Made by a program: the position numbers and the translations under genes | Source: an uncultured Marinilabiliaceae bacterium | Lineage (GTDB): Bacteria > Bacteroidota > Bacteroidia > Bacteroidales > Marinilabiliaceae | DNA length: 64,000 bases | Assembly: GCA_937920475.1 (NCBI GenBank) | Contig: CALEUX010000015.1 | Span: 1 to 64,000, forward strand | Reading direction: 5' to 3' | Notes under the pieces: model-generated | Database searches by the model: none | The model's input: only the letters and a program-made list of their open reading frames with translations | What the model was told of the DNA's origin: nothing | Part shown: piece after piece, positions 36,605 to 45,555 of the stretch | Numbering within the stretch: position 1 is the stretch's first letter | Layout: every line of letters starts with the position of its first letter

Positions 36605-37276
36605 TCAAACACCCACATCGTCTCTTTCAAACAGTTCAATCATCTCTCCTGCAATGCTGATGGTGGGTGGATGGTTTGGTAATTGTCCGCGTTTAAACCA
36701 GGCAGCATCTGTTATCTCTTTATTATCAATACAAATTTCGCGTGAATGTACCACCTCGGCAAAAAAGCCAATCATCATCGACGAAGAAAAAGGCCACGGC
36801 TGACTTTTATAATACATGATATTATGTACCTCCAAACCAACTTCCTCCTTTACCTCACGTTGAACGGCTTCCTCCAGCGATTCTCCAATATCGGCATATC
36901 CGGCAATTAGCGAATACCAGTTATGTATAAAATTTGAATTGCGGGCCAATAAAATTCTATCTCCATCTATTATGGCCACTATAATGGCAGGCGATATTTT
37001 AGGATAAATAGTTGTCTGGCAATTGGTACAAACCAATGCTCGTTCATTCTTCTTCTCTAGGGTAATGGCACCACAGCTGCCACAAAACCTGTTTTGGGCA
37101 TACCAGTTCATCAACTGATACCCCACCACAGCCGCCCATGCAAAACCCGGTTGTGGAAATGTTCTAAAAAAACTAATATCCTTGTAAACAAATTCATCGC
37201 CACTGGCAATGTTATCATCCCAAACCAGAAAACAGGCAATTCCATTTAGTGAAAACAGATAAGTGGTTTTCATCAT
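36605..37276 (-). CDS. nudC: NADH pyrophosphatase NudC, probably N-terminally truncated
   Basis: Nudix hydrolase that cleaves NADH and can remove NAD caps from RNA. The zinc ribbon is present (CGSCG and CTNC near residues 63-85), as is the Nudix box GYADIGESLEEAVQREVKEE and the NudC hallmark SQPWPFSSSMMIGF. The 223-residue ORF is shorter than the usual family length of about 260. In the same frame, 56 more sense codons extend upstream to a TAG at 37421-37423, preceded by ATG at 37444 and six further sense codons. The natural gene therefore seems to run from 37444 with a nonsense codon at position 8. No ATG, GTG or TTG exists between the TAG and the ATG pair at 37276, so only a shortened protein can be made by normal initiation. 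Confidence 0.85.
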   Translation of the reverse strand: MMKTTYLFSLNGIACFLVWDDNIASGDEFVYKDISFFRTFPQPGFAWAAVVGYQLMNWYAQNRFCGSCGAITLEKKNERALVCTNCQTTIYPKISPAIIVAIIDGDRILLARNSNFIHNWYSLIAGYADIGESLEEAVQREVKEEVGLEVHNIMYYKSQPWPFSSSMMIGFFAEVVHSREICIDNKEITDAAWFKRGQLPNHPPTISIAGEMIELFERDDVGV

Positions 37277-37444
37277 CGAAAGATGATTCCCAACCTCTAT
37301 TCTCGTTGGAATTGCCAGATTATGGTCTTCTGTTTTTAGTAACAGACTATTATTGGAGTAATGAAGGATATAATCAGAGTCCCCTACTCCACGTGTCTCA
37401 ACAAATTCATTGCTAAACCGCTAAGGGAATATTTCATGCAGCAT
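37277..37444 (-). pseudogene. Interrupted 5' part of nudC
   Basis: Reads MLHEIFP, stop (TAG), then RFSNEFVETRGVGDSDYILH and onward without interruption into the annotated NudC start. The translated segment resembles the N-terminal domain expected for NudC. It is either a genuine nonsense mutation or a base-call error in one codon. Confidence 0.6.
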
Positions 37445-37493
37445 ACCGGTTATTTTTTTGCAAATGTAAACAGATTATCAATGTCATAATTTG

Positions 37494-37904
37494 CTACAGG
37501 TTAAAATCTCCAGCTGCTTCAGGTTGATAAATTATCTCATCTATTTTAATTTTAGTAAGTCCCGTTGGCACCATCCACTCAATTTCACTGCCAACAGTAT
37601 AACCAATGAGCGCAGTGGCGATGGGCGAAAAAATGGAAATTTTGTTCTCTTTTAAACTGGCCTGAGCAGGGTAAACAATCTGAAATTGTAACTGCTTGCC
37701 GGTATTTAAGAAACTAATTTTAACAATACTGTTCATAGTAACAACGTTGCCCGGAATTTCTTCAGGCTCAACAATTTTGGCATTATTCAGCTCGCTGATA
37801 AGATTTTTTGCCTCATTTACATTTATTGAACCCGACTGCCGTGCATTGGTAATGTAATTTTGAATTCTGGAATAATCCAGACGGCTTAAAATAATTTGAC
37901 TCAT
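37494..37904 (-). CDS. Rnk/GreA C-terminal-domain family protein
   Basis: A 136-residue protein with a short helical N-terminus and the FKBP-like C-terminal domain of GreA/GreB: VVTMNSIVKISFLNTGKQLQ, IFSPIATALIGYTVGSEIEW. The long GreA coiled coil is replaced by about 50 residues, as in Rnk, which binds RNA polymerase and influences nucleoside diphosphate kinase levels in other bacteria. It probably binds polymerase near the secondary channel; effect unknown. It ends upstream of the interrupted nudC start, on the same strand. Confidence 0.82.
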   Translation of the reverse strand: MSQIILSRLDYSRIQNYITNARQSGSINVNEAKNLISELNNAKIVEPEEIPGNVVTMNSIVKISFLNTGKQLQFQIVYPAQASLKENKISIFSPIATALIGYTVGSEIEWMVPTGLTKIKIDEIIYQPEAAGDFNL

Positions 37905-38189
37905 AATAAAAAATTTAAGTTTGTTGAAATAAAGATATTGCAGAAACCAGGCTCAGCCTCTCTGCATGAAATAAAATAATAATGAAATTAAATTCTGAAG
38001 AGTGGCTTAGACGGTTAAATCCAATTTTGATTTTCTAAGCAGGAAAAATGCAAGGAATGCGCAACTCTTCCAAAAAGTCAATGGCAGAGCAACCCACGTC
38101 TTTAAAACTGTAGACTGTAGGTAAAACAAAGATTTAAAAAACAGTAATATGTTTGTTCTTTTACGCATTAAAAAAAATAAAAAGCAGTA
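37905..38189. other. Intergenic stretch without recognised features
   Basis: AT-rich sequence between the Rnk-like gene and the tRNA terminator. No ORF, RNA gene or repeat was identified. Confidence 0.4.
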
Positions 38190-38220
38190 ACGCCTTACAG
38201 AATAATAGTCTGCAAGGCGT
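38178..38220 (-). terminator. Hairpin terminator after tRNA-Arg
   Basis: ACGCCTT-A-CAG and CTG-C-AAGGCGT pair around a 9-base loop. On the minus strand this lies 18 bases past the tRNA and is followed by TACTGCTTTTTATTTTTTTT, a slightly delayed T-tract. Confidence 0.6.
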
Positions 38221-38237
38221 ATAAAATTCTAATACAG

Positions 38238-38309
38238 TGGTCCCAACGGGATTCGAACCCATATCATCAGAACCGGAATCTGACATTCTATCCATTGAAC
38301 TATGGGACC
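38238..38309 (-). tRNA. tRNA-Arg (anticodon CCG)
   Basis: On the minus strand GGTCCCA pairs with TGGGACC in a 7-bp acceptor stem with discriminator A; the D arm is GTTC/GAAT, the anticodon stem TCAGA/TCTGA encloses loop TTCCGGT, giving anticodon CCG, and the T arm has the TTCGAAT loop. CCA is not encoded. It reads CGG arginine codons. A hairpin follows downstream. Confidence 0.95.
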
Positions 38310-38434
38310 ATTAACAGGCTGCAAAATTAGCCAAATAAGTTTATTGAACCAATCTTTTTAATATTCATTTTTATTATTTGCATTAACCCGATGAATTTCT
38401 GCTAATTACCCCATTTTGACTTATCTCTTATCTT

Positions 38435-38656
38435 AGTAACTGTCTAAATTTAGTGTTCTAATTTAATCAAAGACTATTAGAAGTTTAGACCAGCCTACCG
38501 GCAGGCAGGCAAACAAGATTATTAAGTTATTTTGCAGATTTTAAAAATTTTACGTTTTATGTCTATTTCCGATGAACCGGAACACGTGTCTTAAATTCTT
38601 TTCCCGATACTCGGGACTTCGCGTCTATTGTCTTAAAATAATTTTAAATAGTTTCT
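38435..38656. repeat. 222-bp MITE-like element (family 2, copy C)
   Basis: Begins AGTAACTGTCTAAATT and ends with ATTTTAAATAGTTTCT, an imperfect inverse (three to four differences). Length and ends match copy B at 35173-35396, and a 25-base internal block is identical to one at 167-191. It also holds a GC-rich GCCTACCGGCAGGCAGGC motif not seen in copy B. No ORF. Confidence 0.65.
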
Positions 38657-38691
38657 TAGTCTCTATAGACACTAATCAGTTAACTTATTAC

Positions 38692-38723
38692 TTGATTTAA
38701 CAACCATTGTTATTGTAAATTTG
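38692..38723 (+). promoter_or_regulatory. Bacteroidota-type promoter upstream of the YbaK-like gene
   Basis: TTG at 38692-38694, 21-base spacer, TAAATTTG at 38716-38723: a good -33/-7 match. The leader to the ATG at 38862 would be about 130 bases. Confidence 0.5.
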
Positions 38724-38861
38724 TATTGAACAGCATTTCCACAAACTGTCGACCTGCGCACTTCTACAATAAGAGTCTCTGATTTGGACTGAATGATTGA
38801 CCCCTCATAATCTATTCAGGTTCTGCGCCCAAAAAAGATGCAAACTTTAAACTAAAACATT

Positions 38862-39332
38862 ATGCCGGTTAAAATTTTAAAAGATTATCTGGATACCCAC
38901 GGTATTCGTTATCTGAACATCATCCATTCAAAAGCCTATACCATGCAGAAAATAGCAGCACTCTCTCATATTTCCGGAAAGGAAATTGCTAAAGCTGTGA
39001 TGGTTATGGTGGATGGAAAAATGATTATGGCTGTATTACCTGCTTCTACCAGAATAAATTTTTCGGCGTTGAAAAATTTATTGGATGTCCACGAAATAAG
39101 GTTGGCTCACGAAGACGAATTTAAAGATGTTTTCCCCAACTGCGAAGTAGGAGCCATGCCGCCATTTGGAAATTTATGGAACATTCCGGTTTACGTGGCC
39201 GAAAGCCTTACCCGACAGGAGCAGATAGCTTTCAATGCAGGCAATCATCTTGAACTGATTCAGCTGGATTACAAAGACTTTGAGAAATTGGTTCAGCCAA
39301 AGGTTCTGCGCTATTCTTACCAAACTGTTTAA
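38862..39332 (+). CDS. YbaK/EbsC-type aminoacyl-tRNA deacylase
   Basis: A 156-residue editing-domain protein of the YbaK/ProX group, which hydrolyses mischarged aminoacyl-tRNAs in trans. Family features include AYTMQKIAALSHISGKEIAK with AVMVMVDGKMIMAVLPAS (the conserved Lys precedes VMV) and the substrate-pocket loop EVGAMPPFGNLWNIPVYV. It is a free-standing editor; which tRNA it edits (Cys-tRNA-Pro or Ala-tRNA-Pro are known for relatives) is uncertain. It lies upstream of leuS on the same strand but 280 bases away. Confidence 0.88.
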   Translation: MPVKILKDYLDTHGIRYLNIIHSKAYTMQKIAALSHISGKEIAKAVMVMVDGKMIMAVLPASTRINFSALKNLLDVHEIRLAHEDEFKDVFPNCEVGAMPPFGNLWNIPVYVAESLTRQEQIAFNAGNHLELIQLDYKDFEKLVQPKVLRYSYQTV

Positions 39333-39422
39333 AAGATAAACATGGAGCCTTCTTAACGGTAAGAAACTAAAAATCATAATTATAGTTTTTTAACCGAACT
39401 TAAGTAATGCTATCGCTCACCT

Positions 39423-39480
39423 TTAATTCCCCTATGGGATGCCAACCTAAGCGTATGGGTTTCCTCCCATGGGGGATTAA
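39423..39480. repeat. Imperfect inverted repeat between the YbaK-like gene and leuS
   Basis: TTAATTCCCCTATGGGA and TCCCATGGGGGATTAA form a 16-bp stem with small irregularities around a 25-base loop. There is no T-tract, so it is not a standard terminator. It may be another dispersed intergenic repeat. Confidence 0.4.
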
Positions 39481-39614
39481 TGGGTAGAGAGAAGAAAAGA
39501 TACCTTAACTAAACCACATTGTTACTCCTAATAAAACAAATTATAACAGATGAAAAACTTTTCCTAAATTCGCGAACTGCAAATAAAGTGGAACGTTTTA
39601 CATTATAACCGGTT

Positions 39615-42401
39615 ATGGAATACAATTTTAGCGAGATTGAAAGTAAATGGCAAAAGTACTGGATTGACAATAAAACCTATAAAACAGAAATCGACGCATC
39701 GCGACCCAAATTTTACGTGCTCGATATGTTTCCATATCCTTCGGGAGCCGGCTTGCATGTAGGGCATCCACTTGGATACATCGCCTCTGATATTTACAGC
39801 CGGTATAAACGACTGAAAGGTTTCAACGTTTTACACCCAATGGGGTACGATGCCTATGGCTTACCTGCCGAACAGTACGCCATACAAACAGGTCAGCACC
39901 CGGCAGTTACCACCGAAAAAAATATTGCCCGATATCGCGAACAACTCGATAAAATTGGATTCTCATACGATTGGGAACGCGAAGTAAAAACCTGCGACCC
40001 TGAATACTACAAGTGGACTCAATGGGCTTTCATAAAAATGTTTGAACATTATTACGATAACGATGCCCAAAAAGCGCTCCCCATCGACCATCTTATTAAG
40101 CGCCTGTCTGATAAAGGAACCTCAGGGCTGAATGCATCGTGCTCAAAAGAAATATCCATAACAGCCAGCCAATGGAACAGCAAAAGCCAAACCGAGCAGC
40201 AGGAAATCCTGTTAAATTACCGTTTGGCTTATTTGGCCGATACAATGGTTAACTGGTGCCCTGCCCTTGGCACTGTACTGGCCAACGACGAAGTAAAGGA
40301 TGGTTTCTCCGTTCGTGGCGGGCATCCGGTTGAGCAAAAACTCATGCGCCAATGGTTACTAAGGGTTTCGGCCTATGCCGAGCGTCTGCTGAATGGGCTC
40401 GACACCATCGATTGGAGCGATTCGCTAAAAGAAATTCAGCGCAACTGGATTGGCCGTTCCGAAGGTGCCGAAATGGTTTTCCCCATCAAAAACTCTGATG
40501 TTAAAATGGAGATTTTTACCACGCGTGCCGACACAGTTTTTGGCGTTACTTTTATGGTTTTAGCTCCCGAAAGTGAGTTGGTATGGCAAATAACCACGCC
40601 CGAACACAAATCAGAAGTAGAAGCGTATATTGAAGAAACCAAAAAACGAACCGAAAGAGAGCGGCAATCGGAAGTTAAACGTGTTACCGGCGTTTTTACA
40701 GGAGCATACGCAATTAACCCCCTTTCGAACGAAGAAATTCCGGTTTGGGTAAGCGATTATGTACTGGCGGGCTATGGAACAGGTGCCATTATGGCCGTTC
40801 CCGCGCACGACAGCCGCGACTTTGCTTTTGCCCGAACTTTTAATCTCCCAATTCCACAGGTTGTTGTTCCAAAGGGCGAACAACCTGCCGATACCTCTAA
40901 ATGGGACGATTCTATTGATTCAAAGGAAGGCTATATGATAAATTCCGGTTTTATTAATGGACTGGAAGTGCCCGATGCCATTGAAAAAACCAAACAATAC
41001 ATCACCGAAAAAGGCATAGGAAAAGTAAAAGTTAATTATCGCTTACGCGATGCCATTTTCAGTCGCCAAAGATATTGGGGCGAGCCGTTCCCGGTTTATT
41101 ATAAGGACAACCTCCCCCAAATGCTTCCCTATAACGAATTGCCATTGGAGCTGCCCGAGGTAGATAAGTACTTACCAACCGAAAAGGGTGAACCACCACT
41201 TGGACGCGCCAAAAACTGGCAAACAAAAGATGGTTATCCGCTCGAACTCAATACCATGCCCGGTTTTGCAGGGTCATCGGCCTACTATCTGCGTTATATG
41301 GACCCAAAAAACAACGATGCTCTGGTAAGCACCGAAGCCAACCAATACTGGCAGGATGTTGACCTTTATATTGGTGGTACCGAACATGCCACCGGCCACT
41401 TGGTTTATTCGCGTTTCTGGAATAAATTTTTATTCGATATTGGTATTGTTTCTAAAGATGAGCCTTTTAAAAAGCTTGTTAACCAAGGAATGATTCAAGG
41501 GCGCTCCAATTTTGTTTACCGCATAAAAGGCTCCAATAAATTTGTATCTCTGGGATTAAAAGACGGGTACGACACAACTCCTATTCATGTGGATGTTAAC
41601 ATAGTACATAACGATGTATTGGATTTGGATGCCTTTAAATCGTGGAACCCGGAATATAAAAATGCCGAGTTTATTCTCGAAAACGGCAAATACATCTGCG
41701 GATGGGCCGTTGAAAAAATGTCGAAATCGATGTTCAATGTGGTGAACCCCGATACCATTGTAGAACAATATGGGGCCGACACACTTAGGCTTTACGAAAT
41801 GTTTCTTGGCCCCCTGGAGCAATCAAAGCCCTGGGATACAAACGGCATTGACGGGGTTCATAAGTTTCTGCGAAAAACATGGCGGTTATTTGTCGATAAA
41901 GACAATTCCTTAAGATTAACCAACGAGCAACCAACATCAGAAGAACTTAAGGTGCTTCACCGTACCATTAAAAAGACGGCCGACGACGTAGAGCGTTTCT
42001 CATTTAATACAGCCGTGAGCTCGTTTATGATTTGCGTAAACGAATTAACCGACCTGAAATGCAACAAACGGGCAATTCTTGAGCCACTTCTGGTTTTATT
42101 AGCACCCTTTGCCCCGCACATGGCCGAGGAACTATGGCATCGGGTTGGCAACAGCAACACCGTTTGCGATGCTCAATGGCCAACACTCAACGAAGCTTTT
42201 CTTGTTGAAAACAGCTTTATGTACCCAGTTTCATTCAACGGAAAAACAAGGTTTAAACTTGAGTTACCAGCGAATTTGGCAGCACCTGAAATTGAGAAAG
42301 CCGCCCTCGAAAATGAGCAAACCCAAAAATGGACTGAGGGTAAACAGATGAAAAAAATCATTGTTGTACCCGGAAAAATCATCAATATTGTAATCGGATA
42401 A
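39615..42401 (+). CDS. leuS: Leucyl-tRNA synthetase
   Basis: A 928-residue class I aminoacyl-tRNA synthetase charging tRNA-Leu. The HIGH-type motif is HVGHPLGY in [18 protein letters not shown] near residue 50; the editing domain (about 220-420) includes [20 protein letters not shown] and [16 protein letters not shown]; the KMSKS loop is [17 protein letters not shown] near 703. The anticodon-binding domain and C-terminal extension complete the protein. It is longer than the E. coli enzyme because of an insertion before KMSKS ([20 protein letters not shown] region), usual in Bacteroidota. The start ATG at 39615 directly precedes the family N-terminus [16 protein letters not shown] perfect 11-bp hairpin lies downstream. 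Confidence 0.97.
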   Translation: MEYNFSEIESKWQKYWIDNKTYKTEIDASRPKFYVLDMFPYPSGAGLHVGHPLGYIASDIYSRYKRLKGFNVLHPMGYDAYGLPAEQYAIQTGQHPAVTTEKNIARYREQLDKIGFSYDWEREVKTCDPEYYKWTQWAFIKMFEHYYDNDAQKALPIDHLIKRLSDKGTSGLNASCSKEISITASQWNSKSQTEQQEILLNYRLAYLADTMVNWCPALGTVLANDEVKDGFSVRGGHPVEQKLMRQWLLRVSAYAERLLNGLDTIDWSDSLKEIQRNWIGRSEGAEMVFPIKNSDVKMEIFTTRADTVFGVTFMVLAPESELVWQITTPEHKSEVEAYIEETKKRTERERQSEVKRVTGVFTGAYAINPLSNEEIPVWVSDYVLAGYGTGAIMAVPAHDSRDFAFARTFNLPIPQVVVPKGEQPADTSKWDDSIDSKEGYMINSGFINGLEVPDAIEKTKQYITEKGIGKVKVNYRLRDAIFSRQRYWGEPFPVYYKDNLPQMLPYNELPLELPEVDKYLPTEKGEPPLGRAKNWQTKDGYPLELNTMPGFAGSSAYYLRYMDPKNNDALVSTEANQYWQDVDLYIGGTEHATGHLVYSRFWNKFLFDIGIVSKDEPFKKLVNQGMIQGRSNFVYRIKGSNKFVSLGLKDGYDTTPIHVDVNIVHNDVLDLDAFKSWNPEYKNAEFILENGKYICGWAVEKMSKSMFNVVNPDTIVEQYGADTLRLYEMFLGPLEQSKPWDTNGIDGVHKFLRKTWRLFVDKDNSLRLTNEQPTSEELKVLHRTIKKTADDVERFSFNTAVSSFMICVNELTDLKCNKRAILEPLLVLLAPFAPHMAEELWHRVGNSNTVCDAQWPTLNEAFLVENSFMYPVSFNGKTRFKLELPANLAAPEIEKAALENEQTQKWTEGKQMKKIIVVPGKIINIVIG

Positions 42402-42470
42402 AATACTGAATCTTTTCAGGTTATAAAATCTGAAAATCAATTCGTTAGTTTCTTTTCGAGTAATGATTTC

Positions 42471-42503
42471 CAAGAGCTAAAGGCCTACTGCTTTTAGCTC
42501 TTG
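42471..42503. terminator. Perfect hairpin between leuS and yitT
   Basis: CAAGAGCTAAA (42471-42481) and TTTAGCTCTTG (42493-42503) form an 11-bp perfect stem with an 11-base loop, 70 bases past leuS. It lacks a T-run (TTACATTG follows), so it may attenuate or process rather than terminate. It ends 9 bases before the track start of yitT and 30 before the preferred ATG. Confidence 0.55.
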
Positions 42504-42533
42504 TTACATTGAATGATTTTAAATCTCAAAAAT

Positions 42534-43394
42534 ATGACCTTTACACAAGTGCGTAAGGAATTCCAATCCTACTTTATGATTACCCTCGGATTGGGTATCA
42601 GCTCAATAGGATGGGCTGGCTTTATTATTCCATCAAAAATTATTGGCGGTGGAATAACCGGAGTTTCCACAGTAATATACTATCTGGCCGGCTGGGACAT
42701 AGGTTTAATGTCGTTTATCATGAACTCCATCCTTATTTTGCTTGCAATTAAGGTTATTGGAGCATCTTTTGGATTTAAAACCATTTATGCAGTGGTTATT
42801 TTCTCACTATTACTTTCGTTAATTACCCGATATTTTCCGGAGCCTCTTCTGGCAGAAAAAATGATGGCTACCCTTACCGGAAGTATTCTGGCTGGGTTCG
42901 GCGGAAGTCTTGTGTTGCTAAACGGCGGAAGCACCGGTGGCACTGAAATCATTGCCCTGATGATTAACAAATACAAAAACATTAGTTTAGGGCGATTGCT
43001 GCTAACGCTCGATTCCATCGTTATTGCTTCATCATTTCTATTGTTCCAATCCATTGAAACTATGGTATATGGATTTATGACTATGGCTATTTTTGCTTAC
43101 ACTATCGATTTGGCCATCAGCGGAACCAAGCAAACTGTTCAGATTTTTATCTTCTCGAAAAAACATGATGAATTGCAACATCATATCATTCATATTGCCA
43201 AACGAGGGTTAACCATTCTTCCTGGTCAGGGTGGGTATACCGGCGAACCGGTTAATGTACTAATGGTTATAGCCCGAAAAAATGAGTCTCATATTATTCT
43301 TCGAATTATTAAGCAAATCGACCCGGAGGCTTTTATCACCATGGGCAACGTAATGGGAGTTTATGGCAAAGGTTTTGATTCCATAAAAGGATAA
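42534..43394 (+). CDS. YitT family membrane protein (DUF161/DUF2179)
   Basis: A 286-residue membrane protein. Five to six helices with the family start SYFMITLGLGISSIGWAGFIIPSKIIGGGITG and the Gly-rich LLNGGSTGGTEIIALMINKY are followed by a cytoplasmic DUF2179 domain (about 205-286: TVQIFIFSKKHDELQHHII, TILPGQGGYTG, DPEAFITMGNVMGVYGKGF). Function of the family is unknown. The track start is 42513, but the ATG at 42534 agrees better with related N-termini and leaves room after the hairpin at 42471-42503. Confidence 0.88.
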   Translation: MTFTQVRKEFQSYFMITLGLGISSIGWAGFIIPSKIIGGGITGVSTVIYYLAGWDIGLMSFIMNSILILLAIKVIGASFGFKTIYAVVIFSLLLSLITRYFPEPLLAEKMMATLTGSILAGFGGSLVLLNGGSTGGTEIIALMINKYKNISLGRLLLTLDSIVIASSFLLFQSIETMVYGFMTMAIFAYTIDLAISGTKQTVQIFIFSKKHDELQHHIIHIAKRGLTILPGQGGYTGEPVNVLMVIARKNESHIILRIIKQIDPEAFITMGNVMGVYGKGFDSIKG

Positions 43395-43459
43395 ATAAAA
43401 CCTAAAACCATTCAAAAGCTTTGTCCAAACTGACTTTTTTTTTATTTTAGGCGGTTGGA

Positions 43460-43496
43460 ACTCCGGTATCCAAAAAAAATCATGTTTAACCGGAGT
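43460..43496. repeat. Inverted repeat upstream of the M23 peptidase gene
   Basis: ACTCCGGT (43460-43467) and ACCGGAGT (43489-43496) are perfect inverses around a 21-base A-rich loop, 36 bases upstream of the ATG at 43532. A poly-T/ATTTTAG stretch lies just before it. Confidence 0.4.
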
Positions 43497-43531
43497 AATG
43501 AATTGTCATTTTCAAAATATCAAACCCGCTG

Positions 43532-44842
43532 ATGAAGAAGATTTTAATAACACTTGGCATATTAGTACTGATAATTATTGCTTCAACATTATACGTAAGG
43601 CATTGGAAGGCTGTTAATGATCTGGATGCTGCCTTGTCGGACTCCTTGTTGATGGTCGATTTTCCGCCGCCACCGCCGCCAGCAAGGTTATATGGTTTTA
43701 TCGAAGACTCTTTTCATATTGAACGTGATATCGTTGGACGAAACCAGAATCTGGCCTCCATTCTGCTGTCTCAAAAAATCGAATATGCCGTTATTCATCA
43801 ATTGGCCGAAAACAGCAAGGATGTTTTTGATGTAAGACGAATCCGCTCCGGTAATAAAACCACCATCTTTTTCAACAGAGATTCACTGCAAACACCCGCC
43901 TATTTTGTATATGAAATTGACAATACCGATTACCTGATAATGTCGCTTCAGGGAAATTTGGAGGTAACCCGTCACCAAAAATCAATTGAAATTATCAGAA
44001 AAGAAGGCGGCGGTATTATTAATTCTTCACTTTGGAATGCCATCAGTCAGAATAATCTGAACCCAATGCTGGCCATCGAACTCTCAGAAATTTATGCTTG
44101 GACAGTCGACTTCTTTGGCATTGAAAAAGGTGATAATTTTCGCGTCATTTACGACGAATCGTACGTTGAAGGAACCTCCATTGGTATATCAACCATTCAT
44201 GCAGCCCTTTTTAATCATCGCGGCCAGTCGTTTTATGCATTCCGTTATAAGGAAGACAGTACCTGGAACTTTTTCGACGATAAAGGCCTAAGTCTGCGAA
44301 AAGCATTTTTAAAAGCGCCACTAAAGTTTGCCCGTATCAGCAGCCGTTTTAGCCATAACAGGTTTCATCCGGTGCTGAAGATAAACCGGGCCCATCATGG
44401 AATTGATTATGCTGCCCCCGAAGGAACACCTGTTTATGCCATTGGAGATGGACGTATTACTCACCGGGGATGGGACCCTAAAGGTGGTGGTAACTTTATT
44501 AAAATTACCCATAACAGCGTGTATTCAACAGTTTACATGCACCTTTCAGGCTTTGCTAAAGACATTGCCAAAGGACAAGCTGTAAAACAGGGCCAATTGA
44601 TAGGCTATGTTGGGAAAACTGGTTTGGCCACAGGCCCACATCTCGATTTCAGAGTTTATAAAAACGGTAGTCCCGTTGACCCTTTAAAAATTGAAGCCCC
44701 CCCCGTTGACCCGGTAAAAGAAGAGAATATGCCTCAATTTCTATACTTTATCGCACCTCTGAAAGCTGAAATTGATACGGTAGCCATTGAACCAATTAGT
44801 CAGAGTAACGAAATTATTGAAGTCCAAGAAGTTTCAGAATAA
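43532..44842 (+). CDS. M23 family peptidase-like protein (variant zinc site)
   Basis: A 436-residue membrane-anchored protein with an N-terminal helix (ILITLGILVLIIIASTLYV), a PPPPPP linker, a LysM-independent middle domain (about 60-250) resembling the OapA-like part of M23 proteins, and the LytM-type domain at about 270-385. The first zinc motif is intact (HHGIDYAAPEGTPV), as is YMHLSGF, but the final motif reads TGPHLDFRV where active peptidases have HLHFE: the zinc-ligand His is Asp. It may therefore be a non-catalytic regulator of wall hydrolysis or use Asp as ligand. Its end overlaps the converging purN gene by 29 bases. Confidence 0.85.
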   Translation: MKKILITLGILVLIIIASTLYVRHWKAVNDLDAALSDSLLMVDFPPPPPPARLYGFIEDSFHIERDIVGRNQNLASILLSQKIEYAVIHQLAENSKDVFDVRRIRSGNKTTIFFNRDSLQTPAYFVYEIDNTDYLIMSLQGNLEVTRHQKSIEIIRKEGGGIINSSLWNAISQNNLNPMLAIELSEIYAWTVDFFGIEKGDNFRVIYDESYVEGTSIGISTIHAALFNHRGQSFYAFRYKEDSTWNFFDDKGLSLRKAFLKAPLKFARISSRFSHNRFHPVLKINRAHHGIDYAAPEGTPVYAIGDGRITHRGWDPKGGGNFIKITHNSVYSTVYMHLSGFAKDIAKGQAVKQGQLIGYVGKTGLATGPHLDFRVYKNGSPVDPLKIEAPPVDPVKEENMPQFLYFIAPLKAEIDTVAIEPISQSNEIIEVQEVSE

Positions 44843-45383
44843 CTGTGGGATAATATTCATATTCCAGCTTGTGAACTTTTTGCGCCAATGATGAAGCATC
44901 ATCACTTGATGTAACTTCGCATCTGGCCTGATGAATAATATCACCTTCATCATAAGCCTCATTCACATAATGAATGGTTATTCCCGATTCCGTTTCTGTA
45001 TTTTCAATAACGGCCTTATGAACATGTTCGCCATACATTCCTTTGCCGCCGTACTTAGGCAATAAGGCAGGATGTATGTTAATAATGCGCCCTGGAAATG
45101 CTTTTACTATTTTTGATGGCACCAACCATAAAAAACCTGCCAAAATAATTAAATCGGGTTGACAAGTTGTTAAAAAATTCAGAACTTCATTTGAGTGATA
45201 AAACGCATTTTTATCGAATACTAATGTTTTGACATTCAATGACTCAGCACGTTTCAACACATACGCATCCGGGTTATTGGATACCACACATGAAACCTTT
45301 GCCCCCCCATTTGCGTTTATTACCCGGATAATATTTTCGGCATTGCTTCCGGAACCCGATGCAAATATTATTATATTTTTCAT
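44814..45383 (-). CDS. purN: Phosphoribosylglycinamide formyltransferase
   Basis: A 189-residue folate-dependent transformylase of purine synthesis, transferring formyl from 10-formyl-THF to GAR. Visible motifs: IIIFASGSGSNAENII (ribonucleotide binding) at the N-terminus, LAGFLWLVPSKIV, and NIHPALLPKYGGKGMYG with GITIHYVNEAYDEGDII, containing the catalytic Asn, His and Asp. The ORF track extends to 45509, but 42 extra residues there do not fit the family; the ATG at 45383 starts the Rossmann strand. The 3' end overlaps the converging M23 gene by 29 bases. It is divergent from acpP. Confidence 0.94.
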   Translation of the reverse strand: MKNIIIFASGSGSNAENIIRVINANGGAKVSCVVSNNPDAYVLKRAESLNVKTLVFDKNAFYHSNEVLNFLTTCQPDLIILAGFLWLVPSKIVKAFPGRIINIHPALLPKYGGKGMYGEHVHKAVIENTETESGITIHYVNEAYDEGDIIHQARCEVTSSDDASSLAQKVHKLEYEYYPTVILKLLGLQ

Positions 45384-45472
45384 TTTTAATACATTACAGC
45401 TGCTTACCAGCTCGTTTTCAACATCAAAAATAGAAAAAAACACCCCCTGATCACAATTTCCTTCAAGGAATA

Positions 45473-45504
45473 TTTGATTTATTATAGGCAAATCTTTTTC
45501 TTTG
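45473..45504 (+). promoter_or_regulatory. Candidate promoter of acpP
   Basis: TTTG at 45473-45476, 20-base spacer, TTTCTTTG at 45497-45504 (one difference from TAnnTTTG). The leader to the acpP ATG would be about 45 bases, fitting a strongly expressed gene. Confidence 0.45.
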
Positions 45505-45555
45505 CACAATTATTTTTAAAACCAAAATTGAATTATTAACTTAAAATTTAAAGCT

